From contig JADKGI010000030.1 of assembly GCA_016722285.1 (NCBI GenBank), forward strand, positions 248,001 through 312,000: a stretch of DNA of 64,000 nt, in the 5' to 3' direction. The notes under the pieces are model-generated. The model saw only the letters and a list, made by a program, of their open reading frames with translations. It did not search any database and had not been told where the DNA came from. Shown in pieces: positions 48,094 through 58,029 of the stretch. The translations under genes were made by a program, and so were the position numbers. The stretch comes from Saprospiraceae bacterium. Its GTDB lineage: Bacteria; Bacteroidota; Bacteroidia; Chitinophagales; Saprospiraceae. The stretch's first letter is position 1, and every line of letters begins with the position of its first letter.

Positions 48094-50844
48094 TAATTTC
48101 TGATTATTTGAATAAATCCACTTAACACATTTTTGCTTTCAGTTACTCCCGTTACCCTTTTTTCAAAAACTGTACAGATATAATGATAGGTCCCATCCGC
48201 AAGTTCAGTTCCATTATGGGTAGTCCCGTTCCAGTTTATTAGTGGATCTATAGTCTCAAAAACCAAATTCCCCCATTGATTATAAACCTTCATATCAATT
48301 CTCTCTATAAAGAGATTTACTCTTGGTCGGAACAAATCATTTTTGCCATCGCCGTTTGGAGTAAATGTATTCGGCAATGAGTAGAAAGGACAGTTGTCAA
48401 TGCATACTACGGCACTTTTTGCACTTTCATTTCCATTAAAATCCACAGAAGTGACTGAATAACAGCCTGATAACCCGGAATCCGGATAATGAATTTTTCT
48501 AAAGCCATCTTTGACATCCTGGTTATCCACTTTTATCAAAGAATCGTTTATGGTCTCTGCATAATATATATTAAACGATTGGATATCATCGGCTATAGCC
48601 GGACATTCTTTTGAAGGATCAGACCATGTCAATGTGTTGAACAGATCATCAGGATTTATGGCACTGTTGAGTTGCTGGCAAATATTAGTCACCTTAAGAA
48701 TCGGTGGACATGAAGGAACATTATCTACAGGCCTCCGACACACCTCCTGTGAATAGTTTAATATCGGATCTTCTATATAAGGAATTGAATAAGAACCCAC
48801 CGATTCTATTCTATAGCAATACAATGAATCGTTTTTCAATCCATTATGATCAAAAGTGTTTGTCTTTGTCTCTCCAATCTGGGTGAAAGTTCCACCATTG
48901 TTTTTTAAAAAGACTTTGAAGGATCTGCTGCTCCAAGGAGTTGTACTTTTCCACGATAAGATATTTTTTTTATCACTTGGATTGACAGTTAAAAATAGTG
49001 TGGAAGCCACAGGAGAGTCTCCGACTTTTTTACCATTACTGAATAAAGATATGAAATAAAAAATCTGATTGTCTTGTGTATTTTGATTCATATCAAAATA
49101 ATTGGTATCAATTTCAGTCTGAAAATAAGGTGAAGTCACTGAAGTTGCCAATACTGAATTTCCCGAATTGACCCTTCTGTAAATTTCATAACGATATGGC
49201 CCTGGATTTTTTATTGTATCCAATTGTTCAGCCAGTGGTTTTGTCCACCTGATATGAACCTTTCCTAAGTTGCTGGAAGTTTCTGTGACCGAAGCTTTGG
49301 TAATTAGTGGAAGGTCCCTGAGTAAAATGATACAACTTTCGTCTGAAGGTATGCTCTCTACCCGATTAAAAGGGTTTGATGTACTGGTCAGTTTTGCGAA
49401 TTCAGCTTGAACCCGGTAGCAATATGTATTTGCCCCATCTGCTTTGTCATCCAGATAAAAATATTTATTATCTTGTTTTGAAAGGGTTCTGAAAGCGATT
49501 TTTTGGTATTCTGATCCTGTGAGTCCGGGATTGCAAGTATCAGGTGCAAAATTAGAACTTGCAACCTTTCGCCATACAGAAAACCCTTGAAAATAATTGT
49601 CATTGGTCATGTCACATGAATAGGGAGAATCCCATTCAAGTCTTATTTTGCCATTTTCTGTTTTTGACGTTAGATTTTTAGGTGGAGGTCCCACTACTTT
49701 TATTCTTACAGTCTTGAGTGTAGCGAGTCCGGTTGAATCGGGGTAGAAATTATCCACTGCTCTAAGGACTACCTGGTAGTATTGGTTCGAAATATGATTA
49801 CAGTTGGTTTGCCATTCAAGTTTTGCATTGAAATTCACAGGAGTAAATGCTGACGGACCTATAATTTTAGCCGGAGATAATTCATTAAATGGTCCACCCG
49901 TGGCAGACAATCTTACTTTTTGGTTTAAGTTGGGATCACTCACTTCTATGTTTAATGAAATTTTTTCTCCGGCTACTACGCACAACTGATCCGGAGATTG
50001 TATTACAGGGGGTTCGTTTTCACAAGCCCGGATAAGAATTTGCATATCTCTCAAAATGACATTTATAAGTTTGCCATTTCTATATTCTTTGACTCGTATT
50101 GCAATATTATATTCCCCCTGGAGTTTTGGTGAATCCCACCTAATTTCTCCTGTGATAGGATTAATAGTGAGTTGATTTCCAACAGATGTCCCAATTTCGT
50201 CTGGCAACTTATAACCCGGTACGGGAGTATTGACCGCTTGTAATGGGGTAGCAAGTTCGTAAGCCAGACTATCTTTGTCCACATCATATGCGTTCGGATT
50301 ATGAATAAAAAAGTTTATTAACACAACCAATATCAATAGGTGGTTGGAGCAGCACGGCAGAGTTATTGTAACCTTGAAATTGCTGGTCCAATAATGTAAA
50401 TGTAGTGCTTAAAAAAAATGGTATATCTATTGAGTTAGGATAGTTTACATTTAATATACCTCCAATTCTGTTTGGATCAATAAATGATATGGTAAAAGTG
50501 GCTGCACCAGGATAGGTATGAAGTGCAGTGTAAAAATTAACCTTTATATCATTGGGTTCAAATCGGGTAATGGCATTGTTTCTCTTTACCCATTCATTAC
50601 TGCCATCACCCCAATACACATCAAGACTATCCCTATCTGCAGCGACACTGCTCGCTTTAGTATATGTAGTGATCGTCATCTCAATGCTGAAGGGACCAAT
50701 TTGCTTATATGTAATTTCACCGGCCCTGTTGTGCGTGGCCGACAATATAGCAGGTAACCATAAACAAAGTGCTGCTAACAGATATTTATCAAGGTTATAC
50801 TTCACAATGACAAACTTAAATATTTTTTTGAATTCAATTATCAT
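48093..50844 (-). CDS. T9SS type B (gliding-motility C-terminal domain) surface protein, with a one-base insertion
   Basis: The N-terminal frame (to 50299) holds a signal peptide then SATHNRAGEITYKQIGPFSIEM, a common start in this family. It breaks at the A-run 50307-50312 on plus; removing one base gives VNKLFIHNPNAYDVDKDSLAYEL and a total of 916 residues from the ATG at 50844 (an earlier in-frame ATG at 50886 is possible). The middle has immunoglobulin/fibronectin-III-like modules (KNLTSKTENGKIRLEWDSP, LGKVHIRWTKPL). The C-terminal 90 residues are the CHU_C type B sorting domain (LPNTFTPNGDGKNDLFRP..GTYHYI). Expected to be secreted by T9SS. The stop overlaps ribE. Confidence 0.9.
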
Positions 50845-50922
50845 AACATTGTAATTATTCTTATGTTTAGAATATAATTGTGGCACGGATGACTCATTAA
50901 TTTCTGTTCAAAATGTATAAAC

Positions 50923-50930
50923 TACCTTTG
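50923..50930 (+). promoter_or_regulatory. Candidate -7 element for the tolC-hlyD operon
   Basis: TACCTTTG matches TANNTTTG but lies 125 bases before the TolC-like ATG, longer than most leaders here, so the link is tentative. Confidence 0.35.
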
Positions 50931-51055
50931 TTATCTGACGAATATCTTTAAAATGGATAATTTATATGCTTTTATCTATGCAAATGTGGTATTTATATAA
51001 AAAAGACAAGTACTGAAAACTATAATTCGTAATATTGTGCTGTAAAAATTGAAAA

Positions 51056-52486
51056 ATGAAGTTTTTTAAAATTAATTGTTTTATAATTTATTTTGCTTGT
51101 TTAAGTTTATACGGTTCTGCTCAGGAAGTATGGTCTCTGGAGAAATGTGTTAATCATGCTATCGAAAAAAGTCTTCAGATAGAGGGCAGTCAATTGTTGT
51201 TATCCGGAACGGAGATAGATATAAATCAAGCAAGACATGCCAGATATCCAAATTTATCTGCAGGGTCTAATGTGGGCTGGAACTTTGGACGTACTATTGA
51301 CCCTACAAGTAACCAATTTGTAACCGAAACTTTCTTCAATAACAGCTTTTCTCTTAATTCCAACGTACTTTTATATAATGGAGGGAGAGTAGGAAACACC
51401 ATAAATCAAAGTATTGCTAATAATAAAGCCACTGTTAAGGATTTGGAACAAACTAAACGAGACATTTCTTTAAGTGTTGCATCTCTATATCTTAATATAC
51501 TTTTTGCTAAGGAGAATCTTCAAAATGCTGAAAATCAATTAGTTCTTACTAATGAGCAACTCTCACAGCTAAATAAGCAAATAGCTGTAGGCAACAGGCC
51601 TGAGAATGACAGACTGGATCTTGAGGCTCAAATAGCTACGAATGAACAAACAATAACCGAAGCAAAAAATAATCTGACAATTAATCTGTTAAATCTGAAG
51701 CAACTCCTTCGTCTTGACCCTGATTTCAATCTGGATATTGTCAATCCCGGTGACATACCACTTGAGACTGATCCCGATATAGTGACATTCAATGAACTAT
51801 ACCTTTCAGCATTAGGCACTCAGCCTTCAGTTGCAGCTAACGAAATGCGCGTTAAATCTGCCGAATTGGGCGAAAAGATTTCAAAAGCCAGTTTTTTACC
51901 GACCCTCGGTGCCGGCGGTAATTTAAGAACAAATTACTCTAATAAGGGCTTCAATTCAACACTTGTAGGAACAGAATATCAAAACAGAACTCTTTTAATT
52001 AATAATCAGGAAGTTAAAGTTGGATTTCCAAGTCCATTATTTGACTTTGAAAAAATTCCTTATTTCGACCAATTTACTAACAATCTTTCATATGGAGTCG
52101 GAATTTCATTAAATATACCTGTATATAATAATTACACTTCCAGAGCAGGATTGCAAAGAGCACAATTAAACACAGAAAGGGCAAATCTGAATCTACTTCA
52201 AACCCGCGAAACTTTAAAGATAACAGTTGGTCAGGCGTTGTCAGATGCAAAAGCGGCCAAAGACAAATTTCAGGCCACAAACAAAACCAAAACAGCACAA
52301 TCAAATCTGTATAATAATGCAGTAAAAAGATTTGAAATTGGAAATCTGAATGCCTTTGAGCTAACCAGACTAAAAACCCAGTTGGAATCAGCATCGATAA
52401 ATAACATTATTGCAAAATATGATTATCTTTTCAGAACCAAAATTCTGGATTTTTACCTTGGGAAACCGATCAAACTAACAAAATAA
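51056..52486 (+). CDS. TolC-family outer-membrane efflux protein
   Basis: 476 residues with a signal peptide (1 to about 22, ending GSAQ). Two structurally repeated halves each contain the OEP helices and strands: VNHAIEKSLQIEGSQLLL..NLSAGSNVGWNFGR, then NEMRVKSAELGEKISKASFLPTLGAGGNL with YGVGISLNIPVYNNYTSRAGLQRAQ. It should form the trimeric outer-membrane duct of a tripartite exporter. It begins a three-gene operon with the periplasmic adaptor (31-base gap) and a TIGR04282 transferase. No inner-membrane pump gene is in the window. Confidence 0.95.
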   Translation: MKFFKINCFIIYFACLSLYGSAQEVWSLEKCVNHAIEKSLQIEGSQLLLSGTEIDINQARHARYPNLSAGSNVGWNFGRTIDPTSNQFVTETFFNNSFSLNSNVLLYNGGRVGNTINQSIANNKATVKDLEQTKRDISLSVASLYLNILFAKENLQNAENQLVLTNEQLSQLNKQIAVGNRPENDRLDLEAQIATNEQTITEAKNNLTINLLNLKQLLRLDPDFNLDIVNPGDIPLETDPDIVTFNELYLSALGTQPSVAANEMRVKSAELGEKISKASFLPTLGAGGNLRTNYSNKGFNSTLVGTEYQNRTLLINNQEVKVGFPSPLFDFEKIPYFDQFTNNLSYGVGISLNIPVYNNYTSRAGLQRAQLNTERANLNLLQTRETLKITVGQALSDAKAAKDKFQATNKTKTAQSNLYNNAVKRFEIGNLNAFELTRLKTQLESASINNIIAKYDYLFRTKILDFYLGKPIKLTK

Positions 52487-52517
52487 CTAAATTAGAAAAA
52501 CCAAAATTTATAATTGC

Positions 52518-53924
52518 ATGAGCGTACAACCTAAAAAGCGAAACTGGTTACTTATTACCTTGTTGACACTATTGGTGATAGTGGCCGGTATAGCCATTTA
52601 CAAAGGAACTTCAAAACCTAAAGGTAAAGCGGTGACCATTGAAGAAGCTACTAAACGGACTATAAAGGAAACTGTTTCTGCCAGTGGCAAAATTTTTCCT
52701 GAAACTGAGGTAAAAATTTCTTCTGATGTGTCAGGTGAAATTGTTGAATTATATGTTATTGAAGGCGATTCTGTAGTTGCCGGTCAAGTATTAGCAAAAA
52801 TAAATCCTGATTCATATATCTCTGCTGTAGAAAGAGGCGAAGCTAGTTTGAATGGATCAAAGTCGCAACTTGCCATAAGCAGATCACAAATTGAGTCAAA
52901 TAAAGCACAGAAAGAACAAATTGTTGCCCAGCTGGAAAATGCCAGAACAATACATAAAAGAAATATTCAACTCAAAACTGATGGTGTAATATCCCAGGCA
53001 GAACTCGACCAATCGTGGGCGACACTCAGGCAATTGGAAGCCAATCTACGGTCTGCTGAAGCAAGCATTAAGAGTGCACAGCAAAATTCACAGGCATCTG
53101 AATTTAGCATAAAAGGAGCCGACGCCAGTCTGAAGGAACTTAAAACCAGCTTAAGCAGGACAACCATAAAATCTCCCACAAGTGGTATTGTATCAAAATT
53201 GTCAGTAGAAAAGGGAGAAAGAGTAGTAGGAACTATTCAAATGACTGGAACAGAAATGATGAGGATTTCAAATCTTAATGCTATGGAAGTACAGGTAGAT
53301 GTAAGCGAAAATGATATACTTAAAGTTAAGATGGGAGACATAGCAGATATAGAAGTTGATGCCTATATTGGTAAAAAATTTCAAGGGACTGTGACACAAA
53401 TTGCTAATTCAGCATCCAATATTGCATCTACCAGTTCAGCATCGCTCAATACAGATCAGGTAACTAATTTTATTGTCAAAATCAGAATTGATGAGAATTC
53501 TTATCAAGATATCAAAACAAAGGATATGAAATACCCCTTACGTCCGGGAATGTCAGCTTCGGTGGATATATATACGGATGAGGTTAAAGACGTAATTGCC
53601 GTTCCAATACAGTGTGTCACAGTAAGAGAAAAAGATGATGCAAAGGGAAACAAGAAAAAAGCGGCAGTTAAAAATGATGAAAGTTCCACTGATACAACTC
53701 CATCAAACACTGAATATGATGAAGTGGTATTTTTGATGGTAGCAGACACCGTCAAAATGGTCAAAGTTGAAATTGGCATACAGGATGATGAATATATTAT
53801 GATAAAATCAGGAGTCAAAGTCGGAGATAAATTGATTTCCGGCGCTTATAATGAAGTGAGTAAAACCCTTAAATCAGGCGAAAAGGTGAGAGTAAAAGAT
53901 GATAAAGAAGACAAAAAGAAATAG
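52518..53924 (+). CDS. HlyD/MacA-type periplasmic adaptor of an efflux system
   Basis: 468 residues. One N-terminal helix (about 10-27), then a lipoyl-like half-motif (VSGEIVELYVIEGDSVVAGQVLAKI), a long alpha-helical hairpin (about 95-210, Gln/Ala-rich) and the matching half-motif TIKSPTSGIVSKLSVEKGERV. A beta-barrel domain and MPRPGMSASV-like LRPGMSASVDIYTDEV segment follow. A charged Lys-rich insertion lies near 380-400. This adaptor links a TolC-like duct to an inner-membrane ABC or RND pump. Substrate unknown. Confidence 0.94.
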   Translation: MSVQPKKRNWLLITLLTLLVIVAGIAIYKGTSKPKGKAVTIEEATKRTIKETVSASGKIFPETEVKISSDVSGEIVELYVIEGDSVVAGQVLAKINPDSYISAVERGEASLNGSKSQLAISRSQIESNKAQKEQIVAQLENARTIHKRNIQLKTDGVISQAELDQSWATLRQLEANLRSAEASIKSAQQNSQASEFSIKGADASLKELKTSLSRTTIKSPTSGIVSKLSVEKGERVVGTIQMTGTEMMRISNLNAMEVQVDVSENDILKVKMGDIADIEVDAYIGKKFQGTVTQIANSASNIASTSSASLNTDQVTNFIVKIRIDENSYQDIKTKDMKYPLRPGMSASVDIYTDEVKDVIAVPIQCVTVREKDDAKGNKKKAAVKNDESSTDTTPSNTEYDEVVFLMVADTVKMVKVEIGIQDDEYIMIKSGVKVGDKLISGAYNEVSKTLKSGEKVRVKDDKEDKKK

Positions 53925-53930
53925 AAATTT

Positions 53931-54546
53931 TTGAATCATCATCTTATAATATTTATTAAAAATCCATTGGGTGGGAAGGTGAAAACCCGTATTGCCGCCA
54001 GCACAGGAAATTCAGCAGCGCTAGAAATATATAAGCAACTTCTTGAAACTACCAGGTCTGTAACCAGAAAACAGGATTGTCAAAAACATCTGTTTTATAG
54101 CGACTTTATAGATAATAATGATCTTTGGGCCAATGAAATATATAACAAACAGTTGCAGTCCGGCAAGGATTTGGGTACAAGAATGAAAAATGCATTTAAT
54201 TATGTGTTTGGTATAAGCGCAGTTCAAAACTCAAAAGTGTTAATCATCGGTAGTGATTGCCCGGAAATAAGTTCTTCAATTATTGAAGAAGCCTTTATCT
54301 CGCTTTACGATCATGATTTTGTGATTGGTCCTTCTTGTGATGGTGGTTATTATCTTTTGGGGATGTCAGAATATTATCCGGCGATATTCGATAGTGTAAT
54401 ATGGAGTTCTGATTCAGTTGCTCAAACCACATTAGATAATATAATGAAGATAGGTTTATCATACCACAAATTGCCCGCCATTGAATGATATAGATGATAT
54501 TCATGACTGGCAAGAGTATTTAACTCGCAGAAATCGGAGCATTTAA
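53931..54546 (+). CDS. TIGR04282 (DUF2064) glycosyltransferase-like protein, TTG start, with a one-base insertion
   Basis: The N-terminus is LIIFIKNPLGGKVKTRIA, the TIGR04282 signature, with VLIIGSDCPEISSSIIEEA and FVIGPSCDGGYYLLGM. The frame stops after KLPAIE. Removing one C from 54474-54476 gives KLPPLNDIDDIHDWQEYL and a stop at 54544-54546, total 204 residues. The D-D--D---Y end is the usual family C-terminus. Members resemble nucleotide-sugar transferases, and some are linked to arsenosugar synthesis; the role here is unknown. It follows the adaptor by six bases and starts with TTG. Confidence 0.88.
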
Positions 54547-54625
54547 TCATATTGTATTCATTCAATCGAATCTTGGTAAGGGGATGGCTAATAGACAATT
54601 TCAATAATATTTGCACCAAATTTCA

Positions 54626-54633
54626 TATCTTTG
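54626..54633 (+). promoter_or_regulatory. Candidate -7 element for the thiolase gene
   Basis: TATCTTTG matches TANNTTTG exactly, 34 bases before the ATG at 54668. Its position argues against a start at the upstream in-frame ATG (54611). Confidence 0.5.
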
Positions 54634-54667
54634 TGCTCTATTTAGTAAAAAGAAAATTGAAGTTAAA

Positions 54668-55849
54668 ATGCAAAGAGTATATATTTTATCTGCCGTCCGG
54701 ACTCCATTGGGAAGCTTCGGTGGGAGTTTGGCCAGTGTTCCTGCAACACAATTAGGTGCAACTGCGGTTAAGTCAGCAGTTGAAAAGTCAGGATTAAAAC
54801 CAGAAGAAATAGAGGAAGTTTTTTTTGGGCAAGTTGTGCAGGCTAATACAGGTCAGGCTCCTGCCCGACAAGTGGCAATTCTAGGTGGACTCAGCAGTTC
54901 AACTCCAGCCACCACGGTCAATAAAGTCTGCGCTTCAGGAATGAAATCAATTATGTTTGGTTCTCAATCAATTCAACTCAATCAAAACAATATTATCCTG
55001 GCAGGTGGGATGGAAAACATGTCTGCCATTCCTTATTATCTTCCTAAAGGTAGATATGGTTATGGATATGGTAATGGGGAATTATTAGATGGATTGGTGC
55101 GGGATGGCTTAGCTAATGTCTATGACGGGAAAGCAATGGGTTGTTTTGCTGATGCAACTGCATTGAAGTATAATATTACAAGGGAGGAACAGGATGCCTA
55201 TGCCATTCAGTCATACAAACGAACTGCAGCCGCCTGGGATAGTGGCCAATTTAATACAGAAGTGGTACCGGTAGAAGTAACAGATAGAAAAGGGGCTATC
55301 CGGGTGGTCAATCAGGATGAAGAGTATAAAAATGTAATGTTTGAAAAAATCCCAACCCTTCGGCCAGTTTTTACTAAGGATGGAACTGTGACTGCCGCTA
55401 ATGCTTCTACAATTAATGATGGTGCATCTGCTCTGGTTCTTGCCGGGGAAAAAGTAATAGAATTGAAGAGGCTGAAACCAATAGCAAGAATAGTCTCATA
55501 TGCCGATGCGGCACAGGAACCGGAATGGTTTACTATTACTCCAGCTTTAGCGGCCGAAAAAGCGCTAAAAATGGCCGGTCTAAGCATTAGTGATATTGAT
55601 TTTTTTGAAATCAATGAGGCATTTTCTGTAGTGGCATTAGCCTTTATCAAGAATTTTAATTTGAATCAGGACAAGGTCAATATAAATGGGGGGGCCGTAT
55701 CTATGGGACATCCCTTGGGTTGTTCAGGGGCAAGGATTGTAACTACACTTATTAATATTCTCCACCAACAAGGAGGTAAATATGGGATGGCTGCCATTTG
55801 TAATGGCGGGGGTGGAGCAAGCGCCATAATTATAGAGAGATGTGCTTAA
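54668..55849 (+). CDS. Acetyl-CoA C-acetyltransferase (thiolase)
   Basis: 393 residues from ATG 54668 (MQRVYILSAVRTPLGSFGGSL). The nucleophilic Cys88 lies in NKVCASGMKS. GGAVSMGHPLGCSGAR carries the catalytic His, and ICNGGGGASA near the end carries the second Cys. NEAFSVVALAF is the substrate-activating segment. Length and motifs fit the biosynthetic/degradative thiolase II group. It condenses or cleaves acetoacetyl-CoA. The ATG upstream at 54611 adds 19 residues that overlap the promoter, so I reject that start. Probably monocistronic. Confidence 0.96.
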   Translation: MQRVYILSAVRTPLGSFGGSLASVPATQLGATAVKSAVEKSGLKPEEIEEVFFGQVVQANTGQAPARQVAILGGLSSSTPATTVNKVCASGMKSIMFGSQSIQLNQNNIILAGGMENMSAIPYYLPKGRYGYGYGNGELLDGLVRDGLANVYDGKAMGCFADATALKYNITREEQDAYAIQSYKRTAAAWDSGQFNTEVVPVEVTDRKGAIRVVNQDEEYKNVMFEKIPTLRPVFTKDGTVTAANASTINDGASALVLAGEKVIELKRLKPIARIVSYADAAQEPEWFTITPALAAEKALKMAGLSISDIDFFEINEAFSVVALAFIKNFNLNQDKVNINGGAVSMGHPLGCSGARIVTTLINILHQQGGKYGMAAICNGGGGASAIIIERCA

Positions 55850-55897
55850 ATAACTATTTTCACATCCTATTAGTTATTAAAAAGTGATGTAAGTTCG

Positions 55898-55911
55898 TTT
55901 TTTTTTTTTTT
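55898..55911 (+). repeat. Poly-T run (about 14 T)
   Basis: Longest homopolymer in the window, in the 228-base gap between the thiolase and the TlpA-like gene. Given the indel errors seen elsewhere, the true length is uncertain. It could act as a weak termination tract after the thiolase gene although no stable stem precedes it. Confidence 0.6.
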
Positions 55912-56077
55912 GATATAAATGCCGCTCAAATATTTGTAAAATTAATTGGGTTTTGTTTTTCTATTGTTAAAAAAGTATTAATAACCAAGTGTATTAAACT
56001 ATTGGTACATTATATGTTGTTAATTTGTCATTTGATAATTATTTCTTTCATTTTATCGGTTACAATCTAAAAACTTT

Positions 56078-57501
56078 ATGAAAAATATCACCGTAGCTTG
56101 TCTGTTATTGTTTTCTTTATTTCAGAATATAGTCATTAGCCAAACGTTATCAGTCTCCTTTGATGTGAAAAATTATGTGAATGACACTGTGATTATTGGA
56201 AATTATTATGGCGACAAAAATCTGGTAAAAGATACGCTGGTTGCTAAAAGCAAAGGAAAATTTGTTTGGAATCAGGATACCATACCTGCACCGGGAGTTT
56301 ATCTGGCACTTTTAAAACCAGACAATACTTATGTTCAGTTTTTAATAGGTGATAAAGGTGAGAAGTTCTCCATGGAATTTGATGCAAATGATTTGCTGGA
56401 TGTTAAAGTAAAAGGAAGCCCTGAAAATATGGCCTTCTATAAGTATTTAAGCTTTTTGAAAGATAAAAGGACCGTTGCAGACACTATGAAAGCCAGACTT
56501 GACAGAGCCAAGGCTTCAAATACGACAGATAAGGTTTCACAAGGGGTTTTAGATCAATTGGACAAGGAGGTAAAAAAGCATCAATCAGATATAGTGGAAC
56601 AATATCCCGGGTCTATCATATGGTTGCTGATCAGATCAAATATAGATATTGAATTACCCGAATTTACGGGGCCGGAAGATACCATTCGTTATAAAAGATA
56701 TTATTATTACAAAGATCACTATTTTGATAATATTGACCCTAAGCATCCAGCTTTGATCAGGACACCTTTTATCCATCAGAAAATTGACTATTATATTACA
56801 AAACTGGTTAATCAACAACCGGATTCTTTGATTAAATCTTTAGATTTAGTACTGCATTGGCTTGAGCCAAACGGAGAAGCTTACAGATTTTATCTGGCAG
56901 ATTTTCTAAATAGATACGCTCAGATGAAGATGGTAGGTCAAGATGCCCTGTATGTGCACCTGGTGGACAACTATTATAGCAAAGGGAAAGCCACATGGGT
57001 AAGCAAGGAAAATCTGGATAAAATGAAAGAAAATTCAGACGAGTTAAGACCAATTCTTATTGGTAAAATAATGCCTGATATTACTACTTATAAAGAAGAT
57101 GGTAGCCCTGTAAGGCTATCTGATATAAAATCACCACACACAGTGGTCATATTTTGGGCGCCTGATTGTGGTCATTGTCAAAAAGTCATGCCTGATGTTG
57201 TAAAATTTTTCAATAACAATAAGGATAAGGGTCTAAAAATGCTGGGTATTTGTACTAAAGGTGGTGACAAAACCGCCACATGCTGGCCTGCCGTCAAGGA
57301 GAAAGGAATGGAGGGCTTCATAAATACTGCGGATGAATATAGCCGGTACAATATGAAGGTTAGGATTAATCCACTCCAAAAATCTTCATTCTTGATGAAA
57401 AGAAGGAGATAGTTGTCAAAGACATACCTGGCGAAGAATTGGATCGGATATTTAATGAGATATTAAGTTTCGAAGAGAAAAAGAAAACTGAAAACAGGTA
57501 A
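56078..57501 (+). CDS. TlpA-like thioredoxin-domain protein (DUF4369/DUF5106 type), with a one-base deletion
   Basis: Signal peptide at residues 1 to about 21. An N-terminal DUF4369-like beta domain (VSFDVKNYVNDTVIIGNYYGDK) and a helical middle region are followed by a thioredoxin fold with WAPDCGHCQKVMPDV; CGHC is the redox pair. The frame breaks near 57370 (AATCC); adding one base gives RINSTPKIFILDEKKEIVVKD and the expected cis-Pro strand, with a stop at 57499-57501 and 474 residues in all. Periplasmic thiol-disulfide reductase is expected. The break lies in a short T/C context, not a long homopolymer. Confidence 0.9.
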
Positions 57502-58029
57502 TTTTTCTTGACTAACGACAATTTGAATCAGATAATATTCAGTCGCTCAATCGTATATCACAAATATAATTTAAGCTTTGTTCTTTGGCAATCTTGAAGG
57601 ACTTAAGGCTATGATTTACCTTGATTGGTTAAGACAAGCAGGGTTTCTCAGATACAGCTCCATGTTATCAAATATATAAAAGTCATATCGGATAAAAAAA
57701 TATGTGAAAATAAATTACATATTAGTTTTATTTGTAATATGTTTTATTTATGTTTGCATTGTCTTAGGACAAATTCATGTGAAGTTTTTTATTTTGAGAT
57801 CCTAGTTTAAGTACTGTTAACTCAAATGCCGAGTAAAGTAAAGATTCCATGAGGTCATCCCGATAACCGAAGATTGACGATGACTAGGATTTTTGCCAGA
57901 TCGCGCTCAGAATCATAAACACAAAAGTGAAAATGAGTCAAGGTTGCAGTCCTTTTTTATTTTTTCCAACTCATCCGGTAAAAAAAAATTAACTTTGACC
58001 TTTATTATCAAACGTATAAAGGCGACTTA
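57502..58029. other. Intergenic region TlpA-like to epimerase
   Basis: 528 bases. A 61-codon plus frame at 57625-57810 has no family resemblance and no promoter, and I do not call it. The only supported element is the -7 box at 57990-57997. A weak AAGG/CCTT stem with a T-run near 57940-57960 is too short to call a terminator. The rest shows nothing I can identify. Confidence 0.4.
57990..57997 (+). promoter_or_regulatory. Candidate -7 element for the epimerase gene
   Basis: TAACTTTG matches TANNTTTG, 32 bases before the TTG start at 58030. Confidence 0.5.

Noticed and set aside
54611..54667. Upstream ATG for the thiolase
   Set aside because: It would place the start upstream of the -7 element TATCTTTG at 54626-54633 and adds residues absent from thiolases.
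55898..55911. T-run as a Rho-independent terminator of the thiolase gene
   Set aside because: No stable GC-rich stem precedes the run, so only a repeat is called.
57625..57810. 61-codon plus frame in the long gap
   Set aside because: No similarity, no nearby promoter, and a composition typical of A/T-rich non-coding DNA.
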